DNA of 64,000 nucleotides, from assembly GCF_024169245.1 (NCBI RefSeq), contig NZ_JALJWP010000001.1, positions 2,605,501-2,669,500 of the forward strand, read 5' to 3'. The stretch comes from Pseudomonas koreensis (GTDB lineage Bacteria > Pseudomonadota > Gammaproteobacteria > Pseudomonadales > Pseudomonadaceae). The notes beneath the pieces were generated by a model. That model ran no database searches. It was not told where the DNA came from and saw only the letters and a program-made list of their open reading frames with translations. The translations under genes and the position numbers were made by a program. Below are positions 44,792 to 54,339 of the stretch, piece by piece. The stretch's first letter is position 1. The number at the start of each line of letters is the position of its first letter.

Positions 44792-45516
44792 CGTACGGCC
44801 TCCCGGGCACCAGCGGCGTAACGGCGTTCGAGCCAGCGCAGGATGAAGTTCGAAGCACTGGTGATCAGCAGATAGATCAGGGCGGCGAGAACCAGGAAGT
44901 AGAACAGTTGATAGGTGCTTTTACCGGCGTCCTGGGCGGCCTTGACCAGATCGGCCAGGCCAATGATCGACACCAGCGCGGTGGCCTTGAGCATGACCAT
45001 CCAGTTGTTGCCGATGCCGGGCAGGGCGAAGCGCATCATTTGCGGAAACACCACGAAGCGAAACCGCTGGCCGCGTTTGAGGCCATAGGCGGTGGCGGCT
45101 TCGACCTGACCTCGCGGCACCGCGAGGATCGCGCCCCGGAAGGTCTCGGTGAAATACGCGCCATAAATGAAGCCCAGCGTCAGCACGCCGGCGCTGAACG
45201 GGTCGATCTCGATGTATTCCCATTCCATGTAGTCGGTCAGCGAGGTCAACCAGGTTTGCAGGCTGTAGAAGATCAACAGCATCAGCACCAGGTCCGGCAC
45301 GCCGCGAATCAGGGTGGTGTAGAGCTGCGCGGGCAGGCGCACCAGTTTGACTTTCGACAGTTTGGCACTGGCGCCGAGCAGGCCGAGCAACACGGCCACC
45401 AGCAGCGACATCGCCGATAATTTGATGGTCATCCAGGTGCCTTGCAGCAGCAACGGGCCGAAGCCCTGCAGACTGAACGAGGCCAGCCCCAGATTTTGCA
45501 GGAGGGTTTCAAACAT
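44788..45516 (-). CDS. Basic amino acid ABC transporter permease (Q type)
   Basis: A 242-residue permease of the HisQ/AotQ type, partner of the M permease. EAA loop: GQVEAATAYGLKRGQRFRFVVFPQMMRFALPG. RGVPDLVLMLLIFYSLQ marks the family. About five membrane segments. It lies 56 bases after the binding-protein gene, with a strong hairpin between. Confidence 0.92.
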   Translation of the reverse strand: MFETLLQNLGLASFSLQGFGPLLLQGTWMTIKLSAMSLLVAVLLGLLGASAKLSKVKLVRLPAQLYTTLIRGVPDLVLMLLIFYSLQTWLTSLTDYMEWEYIEIDPFSAGVLTLGFIYGAYFTETFRGAILAVPRGQVEAATAYGLKRGQRFRFVVFPQMMRFALPGIGNNWMVMLKATALVSIIGLADLVKAAQDAGKSTYQLFYFLVLAALIYLLITSASNFILRWLERRYAAGAREAVR

Positions 45517-45540
45517 AAATCAGCAACCTGAGCGGATGGA

Positions 45541-45566
45541 AAAGGCGCCCATCGAGGATGGGCGCC
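45541..45566 (-). other. Intercistronic hairpin between binding-protein and permease genes
   Basis: GGCGCCCATC (45544-45553) pairs perfectly with GATGGGCGCC (45557-45566) around GAG. Only a short T run follows on the minus strand. Such hairpins after a periplasmic binding-protein gene usually stabilise the upstream mRNA or cause partial termination, raising binding protein above permease. Confidence 0.7.
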
Positions 45567-45572
45567 GGGGCA

Positions 45573-46355
45573 TTATTTGCCGCTGTACAGATTCAGGTCG
45601 CCAAAGTGTTTCTTTTGAATCTCGGCGTATTTGCCGTCGTCGTGTAACGCTTTGATACCTTTATCCAAAAGCGCCTTCAGCTCAGTGTTACCTTTCTTGA
45701 TACCGACAGCCGTTTTGGCGGGCAGCAATTCGCTGTCGACCGGCTGGCTGATTTCGTAATCGGCGCCTTTCGGCGACTTCAGAAAGCCCAGTTCGGCTTG
45801 CAGCATGTCCTGGATACCAGCATCGAGACGGCCGGAAGTCAGGTCGGAATACACCTGATCCTGGTTCTGATAGGCCTGGGTTTTCACGCCGGCCTTGTCC
45901 AGCACGGCTTTGGCGTAGGCTTCCTGAATGGTGCCTTGCTCATAGCCAACGGTTTTGCCCTTGAGCGAAGCGACGTCGGCGGTGATGCCGGAGCCCTTTT
46001 TGAATACGTAAGCGGTCGGGCCGGAAAACAGCTCGCTGGAGAAGTCGATGACCTTCTCGCGGGCCGGGGTCACGGTCATCGACGAGATCACACCGTCGAA
46101 CTTGTTGGCCTTGAGGCCCGGAATCATGCCGTCGAAATCGCTTTCGACCCACTTGCACTTGACCTTCAGTTCGGCGCAGATCGCGTTGCCCAGGTCGATA
46201 TCGAACCCGACCAGGCTGCCGTCGGCCGCTTTCGACTCGAACGGTGCGTACGAAGGGTCAACGCCAAAGCGCAGCTCTTTGTATTCCTTGGCCAGCGCCG
46301 AGCCGGCGGCCATGCACAACGCCAGTGCAGAAAGGGTCAGCAATGCTTTTTTCAT
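45573..46355 (-). CDS. Basic amino acid ABC transporter, periplasmic binding protein
   Basis: A 260-residue family 3 solute-binding protein. Signal peptide MKKALLTLSALALCMAAGSALA; the signature GFDIDLGNAICAELKVKCKWVE follows FGVDPSYAPFESK. Cys pair in AICAELKVKC is typical of the lysine/arginine/ornithine/histidine binders (ArgT, HisJ, AotJ). First gene of the operon; the ligand is inferred from family and neighbours. Confidence 0.92.
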   Translation of the reverse strand: MKKALLTLSALALCMAAGSALAKEYKELRFGVDPSYAPFESKAADGSLVGFDIDLGNAICAELKVKCKWVESDFDGMIPGLKANKFDGVISSMTVTPAREKVIDFSSELFSGPTAYVFKKGSGITADVASLKGKTVGYEQGTIQEAYAKAVLDKAGVKTQAYQNQDQVYSDLTSGRLDAGIQDMLQAELGFLKSPKGADYEISQPVDSELLPAKTAVGIKKGNTELKALLDKGIKALHDDGKYAEIQKKHFGDLNLYSGK

Positions 46356-46568
46356 TATTCAATCCCTAAGAACCAATATGAGCGCTTGTGGCGCAGAATT
46401 ATTGTTACTGCAACGCTTACGACCTATAGAAAGTAGCAATTTCCGAACCAGAGTGCCGAACAGGCGTTTTAAAAGGTTGTAGCACAGGGGCAGGAAAGTA
46501 TTTGGTGCGGCGGAAAGGTTGACTGAAAATTTCTGCACTGTTTTGGCGCCCGGTTGGCCGCGCGCTAC

Positions 46569-46682
46569 GGATCGTTCCCACGCTCTGCGTGGGAATGCCT
46601 CATCGGACGCTCTGCGTTCGGCTTTGCATGGGACGCGGAGCGTCCCTGGCTGCATTCCCACGCAGAGCGGGGTAACGATCCA
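46569..46682. repeat. Inverted repeat (GTTCCCACGCTCTGCGTGGGAA family)
   Basis: Outer arms GGATCGTTCCCACGCTCTGC and its near-complement bracket inner GACGCTCTGCG and CGCGGAGCGTC elements, giving a nested fold. A second copy is at 57752-57853. The rest of the 355-base gap 46356-46710 has the transporter promoter side and nothing else I recognise. Confidence 0.88.
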
Positions 46683-46710
46683 TTGCGTCCAGCGTTGTCT
46701 GGGATATGGA

Positions 46711-48399
46711 TTACGCCAACAGATCCTGAAGGGTAGCCAGGCTGTCCGCTTCTTCGACGGTCTTGTCCTTGCGCCAGCGCAGCATTCGCGGGAAGCGCAC
46801 GGCGATGCCGCTCTTGTGGCGGCGCGACAGGGCGATGCCTTCGAAGCCCAGTTCGAATACCAGACTTGGTTTCACGCTGCTCACCGGGCCGAATTTCTCC
46901 ACCGTGGTCTTGCGCACGATGCTGTCGACCTGGCGCATCTCTTCATCGGTCAGCCCCGAATACGCCTTGGCGAACGGCACCAGCGAGCGCTGGCTGGATT
47001 CGGGCGGGCCGTCCCACACGGCGAAGGTGTAATCGCTGTACAGACTGGCGCGGCGGCCATGTCCGCGCTGAGCGTAAATCAGCACGGCGTCGACGCTGAA
47101 AGGATCGACCTTCCACTTCCACCACACGCCCATGTCCTTGGTCCGGCCGACGCCATACAACGAGTCCCGCGCCTTGAGCATCATGCCTTCGACGCCGAGT
47201 TTGCGTGACGCCTCGCGCTGGCGGCCGAGGTCGAGCCAGTCTTCGCCGGTGAGTACAGGGGAGGGCAGCAGCACCGGGCTGTTGCAGCGCGCGATGACTT
47301 CCTCGAGTTGCGCCCGCCGCTTGACCTGCGGCTGGTTGCGCCAGTCTTCGCCCTGCCATTCCAGCAGGTCGTAGGCCAGCACCACCACCGGCACTTCTTC
47401 AAGAATCTTCTTGTCCAGCGTCTTGCGACCGATGCGCTGTTGCAGCAGGGCGAACGGTTGCACCGCTGGCGGCTCATCGGATTGCGGATCGAAGGCATCC
47501 TCGGTAGTCGGATGCGTGCTCTTCCATACGACGATTTCGCCGTCGATCACCGTGCCATCGGGCAAGCCGTGCACCAGCACATCGAATTCAGGGAAGCGCT
47601 CGGTCACCAGTTCTTCGCCGCGCGACCACACCCACAGCTTGCCGTCACGCTTGACCACTTGCGCGCGAATGCCGTCCCACTTCCATTCCACCTGCCAGTC
47701 AGTGGCCGGGCCGAGCAGCGCTTCGAATTCCTCGACCGGTTGCGACAGGGCGTGGGCGAGAAAAAACGGATAGGGCTGGCCGCCGCGCTGGGCATGTTCG
47801 TCGGCGGATTCCGGGGCAATCAGTTTCAGATAGCTGGCGGCGCTCGGCCGGTTCGACAGATCGGTGTACCCGACCAGACGCTGAGCCACACGTTTGCTGT
47901 CCAGTCCCGCCATTGAGGCGAGGGCGCGGGTGACCAGCAACTTCGACACGCCGACGCGGAAACTGCCGGTGATCAGTTTGATGCACAGCATCAGGCTTGG
48001 CCGATCCAGTTGCGCCCACAACATCGGCAGTTGGCGCGCCAGAAACTCCGGCGTTTCGCCACGCAATGGCAGCAGCTTGTCTTCGATCCATTCAGCGAGA
48101 CCGGCCTCGGAGCTGTGGGAGTTTTCCGGCAGCACCAGAGAAATGGTCTCGGCCAGATCGCCGACGGCTTGATAACTTTCTTCGAACAACCACGGCTCCA
48201 GCCCCGAAACTTCCACCGCGAGTTCACGGAGGATGCGCACCGGCACCAGCTGTCGCGGCCGACCCCCGGAGAGGAAATACACTGCCCATGCGGCATCTTC
48301 CGGCGCGGCCTGCGCGAAGTAGGCCTGCATTGCCGCCAGCTTGGCGTTGCTCGACGTGGTCGCATCGAGTTCGGCATATAACTCGGCGAAGGCTTTCAT
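46711..48399 (-). CDS. ATP-dependent DNA ligase
   Basis: A 562-residue LigB/LigC1-type nick-joining ligase. The nucleotidyltransferase motif I is EWKWDGIRAQ with adenylated Lys240; motif III VIDGEIVVW, motif IV GVEGMMLKARDSLYGVGR and motif V WWKWKVDPF are present, then an OB-fold domain. The N-terminal 200 residues form the usual DNA-binding domain. It belongs to the ligase / exonuclease / Lhr / phosphoesterase repair group. Its start overlaps the exonuclease stop by 4 bases. Confidence 0.93.
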   Translation of the reverse strand: MKAFAELYAELDATTSSNAKLAAMQAYFAQAAPEDAAWAVYFLSGGRPRQLVPVRILRELAVEVSGLEPWLFEESYQAVGDLAETISLVLPENSHSSEAGLAEWIEDKLLPLRGETPEFLARQLPMLWAQLDRPSLMLCIKLITGSFRVGVSKLLVTRALASMAGLDSKRVAQRLVGYTDLSNRPSAASYLKLIAPESADEHAQRGGQPYPFFLAHALSQPVEEFEALLGPATDWQVEWKWDGIRAQVVKRDGKLWVWSRGEELVTERFPEFDVLVHGLPDGTVIDGEIVVWKSTHPTTEDAFDPQSDEPPAVQPFALLQQRIGRKTLDKKILEEVPVVVLAYDLLEWQGEDWRNQPQVKRRAQLEEVIARCNSPVLLPSPVLTGEDWLDLGRQREASRKLGVEGMMLKARDSLYGVGRTKDMGVWWKWKVDPFSVDAVLIYAQRGHGRRASLYSDYTFAVWDGPPESSQRSLVPFAKAYSGLTDEEMRQVDSIVRKTTVEKFGPVSSVKPSLVFELGFEGIALSRRHKSGIAVRFPRMLRWRKDKTVEEADSLATLQDLLA

Positions 48400-49427
48400 G
48401 GGGAAGTCTCGACAACGGTGGGTTCGACGGCGATGTCTTCTTCGTCATCGCCGTATTCGGTTGTGAAGCCTTGGGCATCGAGGCCTTGCTCGCGCAAATG
48501 GCGCACGAGCACGCCGATCGAGCCGTGGGTGACCATCACCCGTTCGGCGCCGGTCTGGTTGATCGCCCACAGCAGGCCGGGCCAGTCGGCGTGATCGGAG
48601 AGGACGAAACCGCGATCGACGCCGCGCCGCCGCCGGGTGCCGCGCAGGCGCATCCAGCCGCTGGCAAAGGCATCGCTGAAATCGCCGAAACGGCGCATCC
48701 AGGTACTGCCGCCCGCCGATGGCGGCGCAATGACCAGCGCCTGGCGCATGATTGGATCGCTTTTTTTCACGTCGCCCGCGTAAATCGTCGGCGGCAGGTA
48801 CACGCCGGCATCGCGGTAGACGCGGTTCAACGGCTCGACCGCGCCGTGGCTGAGGATCGGCCCGAGGGTTTCGTCGATGCCGTGGAGAATGCGCTGGGCC
48901 TTGCCGAAGGAATAGCAGAACAGCACGCTGGCCTTGCCGGCGGCGATATTGGCCGCCCACCACTGATTGATCTCATCAAAGATCTGAGCTTGCGGCTGCC
49001 AGCGATAGATCGGCAGGCCGAAGGTCGATTCGGTGATGAAAGTGTGGCAGCGTACCGGTTCGAACGGCGTGCAGGTGCCATCCGGCTCGACCTTGTAATC
49101 GCCTGACGCAACCCAGACTTCGCCGCCGTATTCCAGGCGCACCTGCGCCGAACCGAGGACATGCCCGGCCGGGTGAAAGCTCAGAGTGACGCCGTGATGG
49201 GTCAGACGCTGGCCGTAGTCGAGGGTTTGCAACTGGATATCCTGACCGAGACGCGCGCGCAGAATACCGGCGCTGGCGCTGCTCGACAGGTAATGCTGAT
49301 TACCGGTGCGCGCGTGATCGCCATGAGCATGGGTGATCACCGAACGCTCGACCGGCCGCCACGGATCGATATAGAAATCCCCGGCGGGGCAGTAGAGACC
49401 TTCAGGTCGGGCGATAACAAGATCCAT
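48396..49427 (-). CDS. Ligase-associated DNA-damage-response exonuclease (MBL fold)
   Basis: A 343-residue metallo-beta-lactamase/beta-CASP nuclease related to SNM1/Pso2. The metal motif HAHGDH (33-38) and late SDHADWPGL are intact; HPAGHVLGSAQVRLEYGG is the third motif. It is thought to process damaged or blocked DNA ends for the cotranslated ligase. First gene of the exonuclease-ligase pair; the Lhr-pdeM pair of the same system lies beyond the ABC transporter operon. Confidence 0.92.
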   Translation of the reverse strand: MDLVIARPEGLYCPAGDFYIDPWRPVERSVITHAHGDHARTGNQHYLSSSASAGILRARLGQDIQLQTLDYGQRLTHHGVTLSFHPAGHVLGSAQVRLEYGGEVWVASGDYKVEPDGTCTPFEPVRCHTFITESTFGLPIYRWQPQAQIFDEINQWWAANIAAGKASVLFCYSFGKAQRILHGIDETLGPILSHGAVEPLNRVYRDAGVYLPPTIYAGDVKKSDPIMRQALVIAPPSAGGSTWMRRFGDFSDAFASGWMRLRGTRRRRGVDRGFVLSDHADWPGLLWAINQTGAERVMVTHGSIGVLVRHLREQGLDAQGFTTEYGDDEEDIAVEPTVVETSP

Positions 49428-49502
49428 GTCATGACCGCAATGGGGGGCTTGTTAGCTATGAGGCGGGTGTGAGGCTGGAAGTTCGATCGGCTTTGAAGCG
49501 CT

Positions 49503-49745
49503 ACCCTCACCCCAGCCCTCTCCCGGAGGGAGAGGGGGCCGACCGAGGTGTATAGCGAGTGATATCGACCTGAAAAACCGAGTCGATTATGGCTTCGGCA
49601 CGGCAAGAGCCGAGCAAATCCGGATGTGGAAAAACACGAACCGAGCCAGTTCCGGATTCGGCGCTGCACGTTCAGGTCGGCGTAAGTCTGCAGCATCCCC
49701 CAATCAGTCCCCTCTCCCTCCGGGAGAGGGCCAGGGTGAGGGGCT
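49503..49745. repeat. Inverted repeat pair (CCCTCTCCCTCCGGGAGAGGG family)
   Basis: Two copies in opposite orientation, 49503-49539 and 49708-49745, frame about 170 bases lacking a gene. Same family as 20256-20418. Nothing else is recognised in 49428-49758. Confidence 0.85.
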
Positions 49746-49758
49746 GTTGATCTTCGCT

Positions 49759-52209
49759 CTATTTTCCAGGAGTCAGGGTCAACCGCGTCTTGCCATACAC
49801 CCGATCAAAATTCTGCGGCTGCATCGGCAAGCCGATGTACTGACCCTTGAGCCAGGCATCGATCCCGTTCAGGTAATTCGGACTCAGCGGATTGCCCGAC
49901 TGACCCGTTCCGTTCTGCGCCATCAGTGGTTCGCTCTGGCCGAAGTCGACGATAAAACGCATCGACGGCGCACGCGTGGTGACGAAGTCCTGGCCCCAGG
50001 CAAACGCCGAGCTGTTCAGCGTGGTGTGATCGCCACCGGCTGCCAGTGGTCCGCGCACAGTCTGACCGTTGCTGTTTGTCCATGCATAGCTGTGCAATTT
50101 GCCCCACTGCCAAGCGCGATGATCGCCGCCCAATTGACTGTCGCCGGCAGTTATCGCCGCAGCGAGGCTGCGGGCAAGAATCACGGATTTGTCTTCTTTC
50201 TGCGGCGTACGGACATCGTCCCAGAACGGACTGTCCTCACGACCCAGCAGATGATCCGCCTGCGCCGCGTACGACAGATCGCTGCTGGCAACAAAGGCTT
50301 TCCACGCCGGGCTCGACTCGGGCCCCAGTTCGTCGAGGAAAATCTGCTTCATGCTTTCCTGCAGAAACAACTCATAAATCGCTGCATCCGCAGAGGTCGG
50401 GCTGAGCTTGCCGTCGAACGCCATCAAGCGCGTGAAGGCTTCGCGAGCCTTGCTGCGTTCGGCGTCCGGCAGGGCGTCGATCGCCTGTTTCAGCGGTTGC
50501 TTCATCCCCGGTGCTTCGAAGACTTTTTTCAGCTTGGCGGCGAACGTGGTGGTCTGGTCGTACTGCATGGCGATCACGCTGCGGCTGTCGTGCTTGCCGC
50601 CTCCCGCCATTTCCGCCAGGCGTTCGCCGCGCTCCGGTGCCGCCCAGGATTTCGACAACTGCATGCCGTAGCCGTCGGGGATCACACGCTGGTTGGCGGT
50701 GCCGAGCCAGCCCTGTGCCGGGTCCTGATCGTAGGGGTGCAGCATCGGGTCGGCGTAACCGTCCCAGTCGTAGCGACTGTCCCAACCCGGCGAGGGCAGC
50801 AGGCCTTCACCTTCGCGACGGTTGGGGAAACGCCCGGTGACTTGCCAGCCGATATTGCTCGCATCGGCAAACACCAGATTCAGGGTTATGGCACGGATTT
50901 CGCGGCTGGCGTCCGAAGCGCGCTCGACATTCTGAGCGCGGGTCAGATCGAAGAAGGCATCCAGCGTTTTGTCGTCGGTGAAGCTTGGCGTCTGCAAGGC
51001 GAGGCCGAAACCGCTGCCCTGCGCCGCTGCCTGGGCACTGTTGAGCAGCGCGCCGTGGCGGGTTTCGTAAACGGCTTCGCGAATTGGCCGCTGGCCTTTG
51101 ACGAAGTAGGTTTCGTTGCGCACGCCCAGCGGCTGCCATTTGCCGTTGACCTCATAGGTCAGGCTGCTGCCCTGACGGCGGATTTTCTCCAGAAACAGGT
51201 CCTGATTGTCGCCGAGCACGCTGGTCATGCTCCACGCCACTTTGCCATTGAAGCCACCGAGCACCATCGGCAGACCGGCAATTGTGACGCCGGCGGCCTG
51301 ATATTTCGGCGCGCGGATCTGCACGAAACTCCACAGCGACGGCGCGGCCAGTGGCCCGTGCGCATCGCTGGCCAGCAGGCTCTTGCCGCTGCGGCTGCGC
51401 TGCGGGGCAATCGCCCAGTTGTTCGCAGTCGGCGTGCCGAGCAGGTTCAGCGCCGACAGTTGCTGGCTGGCGCTGCTCAGCTCTGTCAGGCCGGGAATCT
51501 GTCCGTTGAGCTTGAGTCCTTGCAGCTTGTCGGCCTCAGCCACGGGCAGATTTTCGTCTGGCGCCGATGGGCTCAGCCAGGCGAGTTTGTCAGTGGTCAC
51601 GGTTTGCGCGAGCACCAGCGACTGGATTTCCTCCGGCAGGTTGGCCGACTGACTGAAGTTGAGCAGGGCAAAAATCAACGCCGAATCTTCCGGTTTCCAG
51701 TATTCCGGCTTGTATCCGCTGGCGGCGAGGTCGCCCGGCAACTTGTCGGCGTAGCGGAACAGGTAGGCATTGACGCCCCGTGCGTACACCTCGAAGAAGC
51801 GTTTGAGCCGGGGCGACGAGGCCTTGTACAGCTCGCCGGCGCTCTTCTTCAGATTGACCGCGCGCATGTAGCGGTCGGCATCGAGCATCGACGCGCCGGA
51901 CATTTCCGCCAGCCGGCCCTGAGCCAACAGGCGCAGGATGACCATCTGGTTGATGCGATCGCTGGCGTGGACGTAGCCCAAACTGAACAGCGCGTCATGA
52001 AAGCTGTTGCTCTCGATCAACGGCATGCCCATCGCATTGCGCCGCACCGACACGTTCTGCGCCAGCCCCTTGAGCGGTTGCACGCCCGAGGTCGGCGGCA
52101 GGCTGTCCTGGGCGTTCCAGGTCTGGCAACCGGACAAGCCGAGGACACCGGCCACTGCTGCGGCAACGCCGAACCGGGGAAGAAAATGTGTAAGGGCTGG
52201 CGAGGCCAT
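49759..52209 (-). CDS. quiP: Acyl-homoserine lactone acylase QuiP-like (penicillin acylase family)
   Basis: An 816-residue penicillin-amidase-family protein whose N terminus ([14 protein letters not shown]) and overall text read as Pseudomonas QuiP, which degrades long-chain acyl-homoserine lactones in the periplasm. A signal with lipobox-like GLSGC is present. Alpha part, linker and beta part are all present. At the self-cleavage site, where most relatives have Ser-Asn-Asn-Trp with a Ser nucleophile, this protein reads TANNWAIAP (261-269), so Ala262 seems to replace Ser. Activity is therefore uncertain; Thr261 might substitute. Confidence 0.82.
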   Translation of the reverse strand: MASPALTHFLPRFGVAAAVAGVLGLSGCQTWNAQDSLPPTSGVQPLKGLAQNVSVRRNAMGMPLIESNSFHDALFSLGYVHASDRINQMVILRLLAQGRLAEMSGASMLDADRYMRAVNLKKSAGELYKASSPRLKRFFEVYARGVNAYLFRYADKLPGDLAASGYKPEYWKPEDSALIFALLNFSQSANLPEEIQSLVLAQTVTTDKLAWLSPSAPDENLPVAEADKLQGLKLNGQIPGLTELSSASQQLSALNLLGTPTANNWAIAPQRSRSGKSLLASDAHGPLAAPSLWSFVQIRAPKYQAAGVTIAGLPMVLGGFNGKVAWSMTSVLGDNQDLFLEKIRRQGSSLTYEVNGKWQPLGVRNETYFVKGQRPIREAVYETRHGALLNSAQAAAQGSGFGLALQTPSFTDDKTLDAFFDLTRAQNVERASDASREIRAITLNLVFADASNIGWQVTGRFPNRREGEGLLPSPGWDSRYDWDGYADPMLHPYDQDPAQGWLGTANQRVIPDGYGMQLSKSWAAPERGERLAEMAGGGKHDSRSVIAMQYDQTTTFAAKLKKVFEAPGMKQPLKQAIDALPDAERSKAREAFTRLMAFDGKLSPTSADAAIYELFLQESMKQIFLDELGPESSPAWKAFVASSDLSYAAQADHLLGREDSPFWDDVRTPQKEDKSVILARSLAAAITAGDSQLGGDHRAWQWGKLHSYAWTNSNGQTVRGPLAAGGDHTTLNSSAFAWGQDFVTTRAPSMRFIVDFGQSEPLMAQNGTGQSGNPLSPNYLNGIDAWLKGQYIGLPMQPQNFDRVYGKTRLTLTPGK

Positions 52210-52410
52210 GGCGAAGCTCCTGCGGGGGTATAAGGCTGGGGGCGCAATAAAGCCGCTACGTTAGTGACGGCGCGAGGGCCGCGCAAGCGGGGCGAGTGGT
52301 TATTTGTGCAGTTGTCGGCTGATCGGTCAGAGCTGTGACAGTTGCTTGTGGGAAAGAGCTGATGTTGAACTGCGGAATGAGTCCCGAGACCTGTCAGGAG
52401 AAAGATCGCT

Positions 52411-52968
52411 ATGGAGCTTCAAAGCAACGCTGCGCTGATCATCATCGACCAGCAGAAAGGCATTCTGCATCCGCGTCTGGGGCGGCGGAATAATCCTCAG
52501 GCCGAAGAGCGAATGCTTGAGTTATTGGCGCTGTGGCGCCTGCACGGGCGCCCGGTAATCCACGTGCAGCATTTATCGCGCTCACCAGATTCGGTGTTCT
52601 GGCCGGAGCAGGACGGGGTGGAGTTTCAAGAGCGATTTGTTCCTCGGGACGGGGAATGGCTGGTGCAGAAACAGGTGCCGGATGCGTTTTGTGTCAGTGG
52701 GCTTGAGGCGCAGTTGCGTGAGGCTGGGATCGGGCAACTGATCATCGTTGGTGTGGCGACCAATAACTCTGTTGAGTCGACGGCGCGCACTGCGGGCAAC
52801 CTGGGGTTCGACGCATGGGTGGCAGAGGATGCGTGTTTTACCTTCGACAAGGCCGATTATTTCGGCACACCGCGTACCGCTGAAGAGGTGCACGGGATGT
52901 CGCTGGGGAATCTTGATGGGGAGTATGCGACGGTGGTCGGCTCTTCGCAGATTCTGGCGGCGGGCTGA
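52411..52968 (+). CDS. Isochorismatase/cysteine-hydrolase-fold protein with Ser for Cys
   Basis: A 185-residue protein of the isochorismatase superfamily. Catalytic Asp13 (IIIDQQKG) and Lys87 (VQKQVPDAF) are in place. The nucleophile loop reads VATNNSVESTARTAGNLGF, with Ser120 where cysteine hydrolases have Cys (TNxCVxxTAR). Members without Cys include isochorismatases that act by general acid, so the reaction cannot be named. CAGGAGAAAG precedes ATG 52411. Divergent from quiP. Confidence 0.85.
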   Translation: MELQSNAALIIIDQQKGILHPRLGRRNNPQAEERMLELLALWRLHGRPVIHVQHLSRSPDSVFWPEQDGVEFQERFVPRDGEWLVQKQVPDAFCVSGLEAQLREAGIGQLIIVGVATNNSVESTARTAGNLGFDAWVAEDACFTFDKADYFGTPRTAEEVHGMSLGNLDGEYATVVGSSQILAAG

Positions 52969-53042
52969 AGTTTTGTAGTGGAGGCGCCGCCGCCTTCGCG
53001 AGCAGGCGATGTGTCAGGCGAAGAAGATCTTCGCCAGTGACA

Positions 53043-53246
53043 TCAAGCGCCGTGGCACTTCTTGAATTTCTTGCCGTTGCCGCAGGGGCAAGGGTCGTTG
53101 CGGCCGACGTCTTTCAGGGCGTTGCGCACCGGTTCCTGGTGGGCGTGGCCGCAGTTCGGGCCGTGGACATGGCCATGGTCGTGATCGTGATGGTGGTCAT
53201 GATCGTGGTTGCAGTCAGGGCCATGGACATGAGGTTGCTGGGTCAT
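53043..53246 (-). CDS. His-rich SEC-C motif protein
   Basis: A 67-residue protein. Residues 6-36 are strikingly His/Asp/Cys-rich ([31 protein letters not shown]). The C-terminal 20 residues form a SEC-C zinc motif ([19 protein letters not shown]) as in the SecA tail. No signal peptide. Metal binding, probably zinc or nickel, is a fair inference; metallochaperone or storage are candidates. ATG 53246 follows GGAGTGACC; it starts 5 bases after the LEA14-like gene and is surely cotranscribed. Confidence 0.82.
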   Translation of the reverse strand: MTQQPHVHGPDCNHDHDHHHDHDHGHVHGPNCGHAHQEPVRNALKDVGRNDPCPCGNGKKFKKCHGA

Positions 53247-53251
53247 CGAGG

Positions 53252-53737
53252 TCACTCCGGAGTTAGATCGGCGGGGATTATCACGCCATTGCGCTCCAGG
53301 TGCACGTAGTGCGCGATGAATAAACCGGTTTCCATTTCGCCCTGCAATCGATAGGGAATCTGCTGATTCGGATTTTTCAGCAGTTTCACCACATGCTTGA
53401 CCTTCGGCCACAGGTTGGTGCGGATCGGTACTTTGAAGTAAGCGCTGCGCTTGGGCCCCACGGTAAACCAGTGCTCATGCTCGCCCTCGGTGAGCAGCAT
53501 GTCGGCCAGGTGAATCCGGTATTCCAGGCCGCGCACGGTCAGATCGCTGTCGTTGGGATTGTCGACGCGAAAGTGCAGGATGAATTTCTGTTCGAGCAGC
53601 TTGGCCCGCATCACCTCGACTTTCACCAGATGCACGGCAGGCTCGACGCTGTCATCGCTGAACCACGAGGCACAGCCGCCGAGGTTTACGATCAGCATCA
53701 ACAGCAGGAAATGTAATGTGCGCCGACGACCGAGCAT
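53252..53737 (-). CDS. LEA type 2 (LEA14-like) lipoprotein
   Basis: A 161-residue lipoprotein ([12 protein letters not shown], lipidated Cys22) with a LEA14/WHy beta-sandwich: [45 protein letters not shown]14-like proteins are linked to desiccation or membrane stress; the bacterial role is unknown. Likely inner face of the outer membrane. First gene of a pair with the His-rich SEC-C protein. Confidence 0.85.
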   Translation of the reverse strand: MLGRRRTLHFLLLMLIVNLGGCASWFSDDSVEPAVHLVKVEVMRAKLLEQKFILHFRVDNPNDSDLTVRGLEYRIHLADMLLTEGEHEHWFTVGPKRSAYFKVPIRTNLWPKVKHVVKLLKNPNQQIPYRLQGEMETGLFIAHYVHLERNGVIIPADLTPE

Positions 53738-53770
53738 GGTTGTACTCCCTTTGTTGCCAGTCTAGACGCT

Positions 53771-53849
53771 AAAAGATCGCAGCCTTCGGCAGCTCCTGCA
53801 GAGCGACCGCAAATCCTGTGTAGGAGCTGCCGAAGGCTGCGATCTTTTG
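53771..53849. repeat. REP pair (TAGGAGCTGCCGAAGG family)
   Basis: Nearly exact inverted arms AAAAGATCGCAGCCTTCGGC and complement with a 19-base spacer, just before the LEA gene and after the YchJ gene. Confidence 0.9.
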
Positions 53850-53858
53850 TTCTTCAGC

Positions 53859-54335
53859 TCAAGCGCCGAAATAACCCGCACAGCACTTCTTGAACTTTTG
53901 CCCGCTGCCGCAAGGGCATCCGTCATTGCGCCCCAGCTTCATCTGCACCGTGGGATCGATGAAATACCAGCGCCCGGCGTTTTGTACAAAGGATGAGCGC
54001 TCGCGATGGCTGTGCTCGCCCTGGCTGTCATGCCAGCGCGCGGTGAAGGTCACAAAAGCGTGCTCCGGCTGGCCGCCGAACACTTCCGAGCTTTCAACCT
54101 CAAGGCCGAGCCACGTGCTCTGCGCACTCCAGTCACTGATCGATTGTCGGTTCAAACCCTCTTGTTGCGCGGGCAGGGTAGTCGCCACCAGATAGTCGAC
54201 CAAGCCCAGCACATAAGCGCTGTAGCGCGAGCGCATCAAGGCCTCGGCACACGGTGCCGGGTGGCCGTCATGATAAGGGCCGCAGCAGGCATCCAGCAGA
54301 TTGCCGCTGCCGCATGGGCAAATGGCTGTACTCAT
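53859..54335 (-). CDS. YchJ family protein (double SEC-C)
   Basis: A 158-residue UPF0225/YchJ protein. A zinc motif opens it ([21 protein letters not shown]) and a SEC-C motif closes it ([20 protein letters not shown]), with an NTF2-like domain between ([45 protein letters not shown]). Function unknown. ATG 54335 starts 5 bases after the DUF6231 gene, so the two form an operon. Note a second SEC-C protein 600 bases away. Confidence 0.9.
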   Translation of the reverse strand: MSTAICPCGSGNLLDACCGPYHDGHPAPCAEALMRSRYSAYVLGLVDYLVATTLPAQQEGLNRQSISDWSAQSTWLGLEVESSEVFGGQPEHAFVTFTARWHDSQGEHSHRERSSFVQNAGRWYFIDPTVQMKLGRNDGCPCGSGQKFKKCCAGYFGA

Positions 54336-54339
54336 TGCA

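Noticed and set aside
49624..52233. Long plus-strand open frame opposite quiP
   Set aside because: Antisense shadow of quiP; composition is biased and no domain is recognisable.
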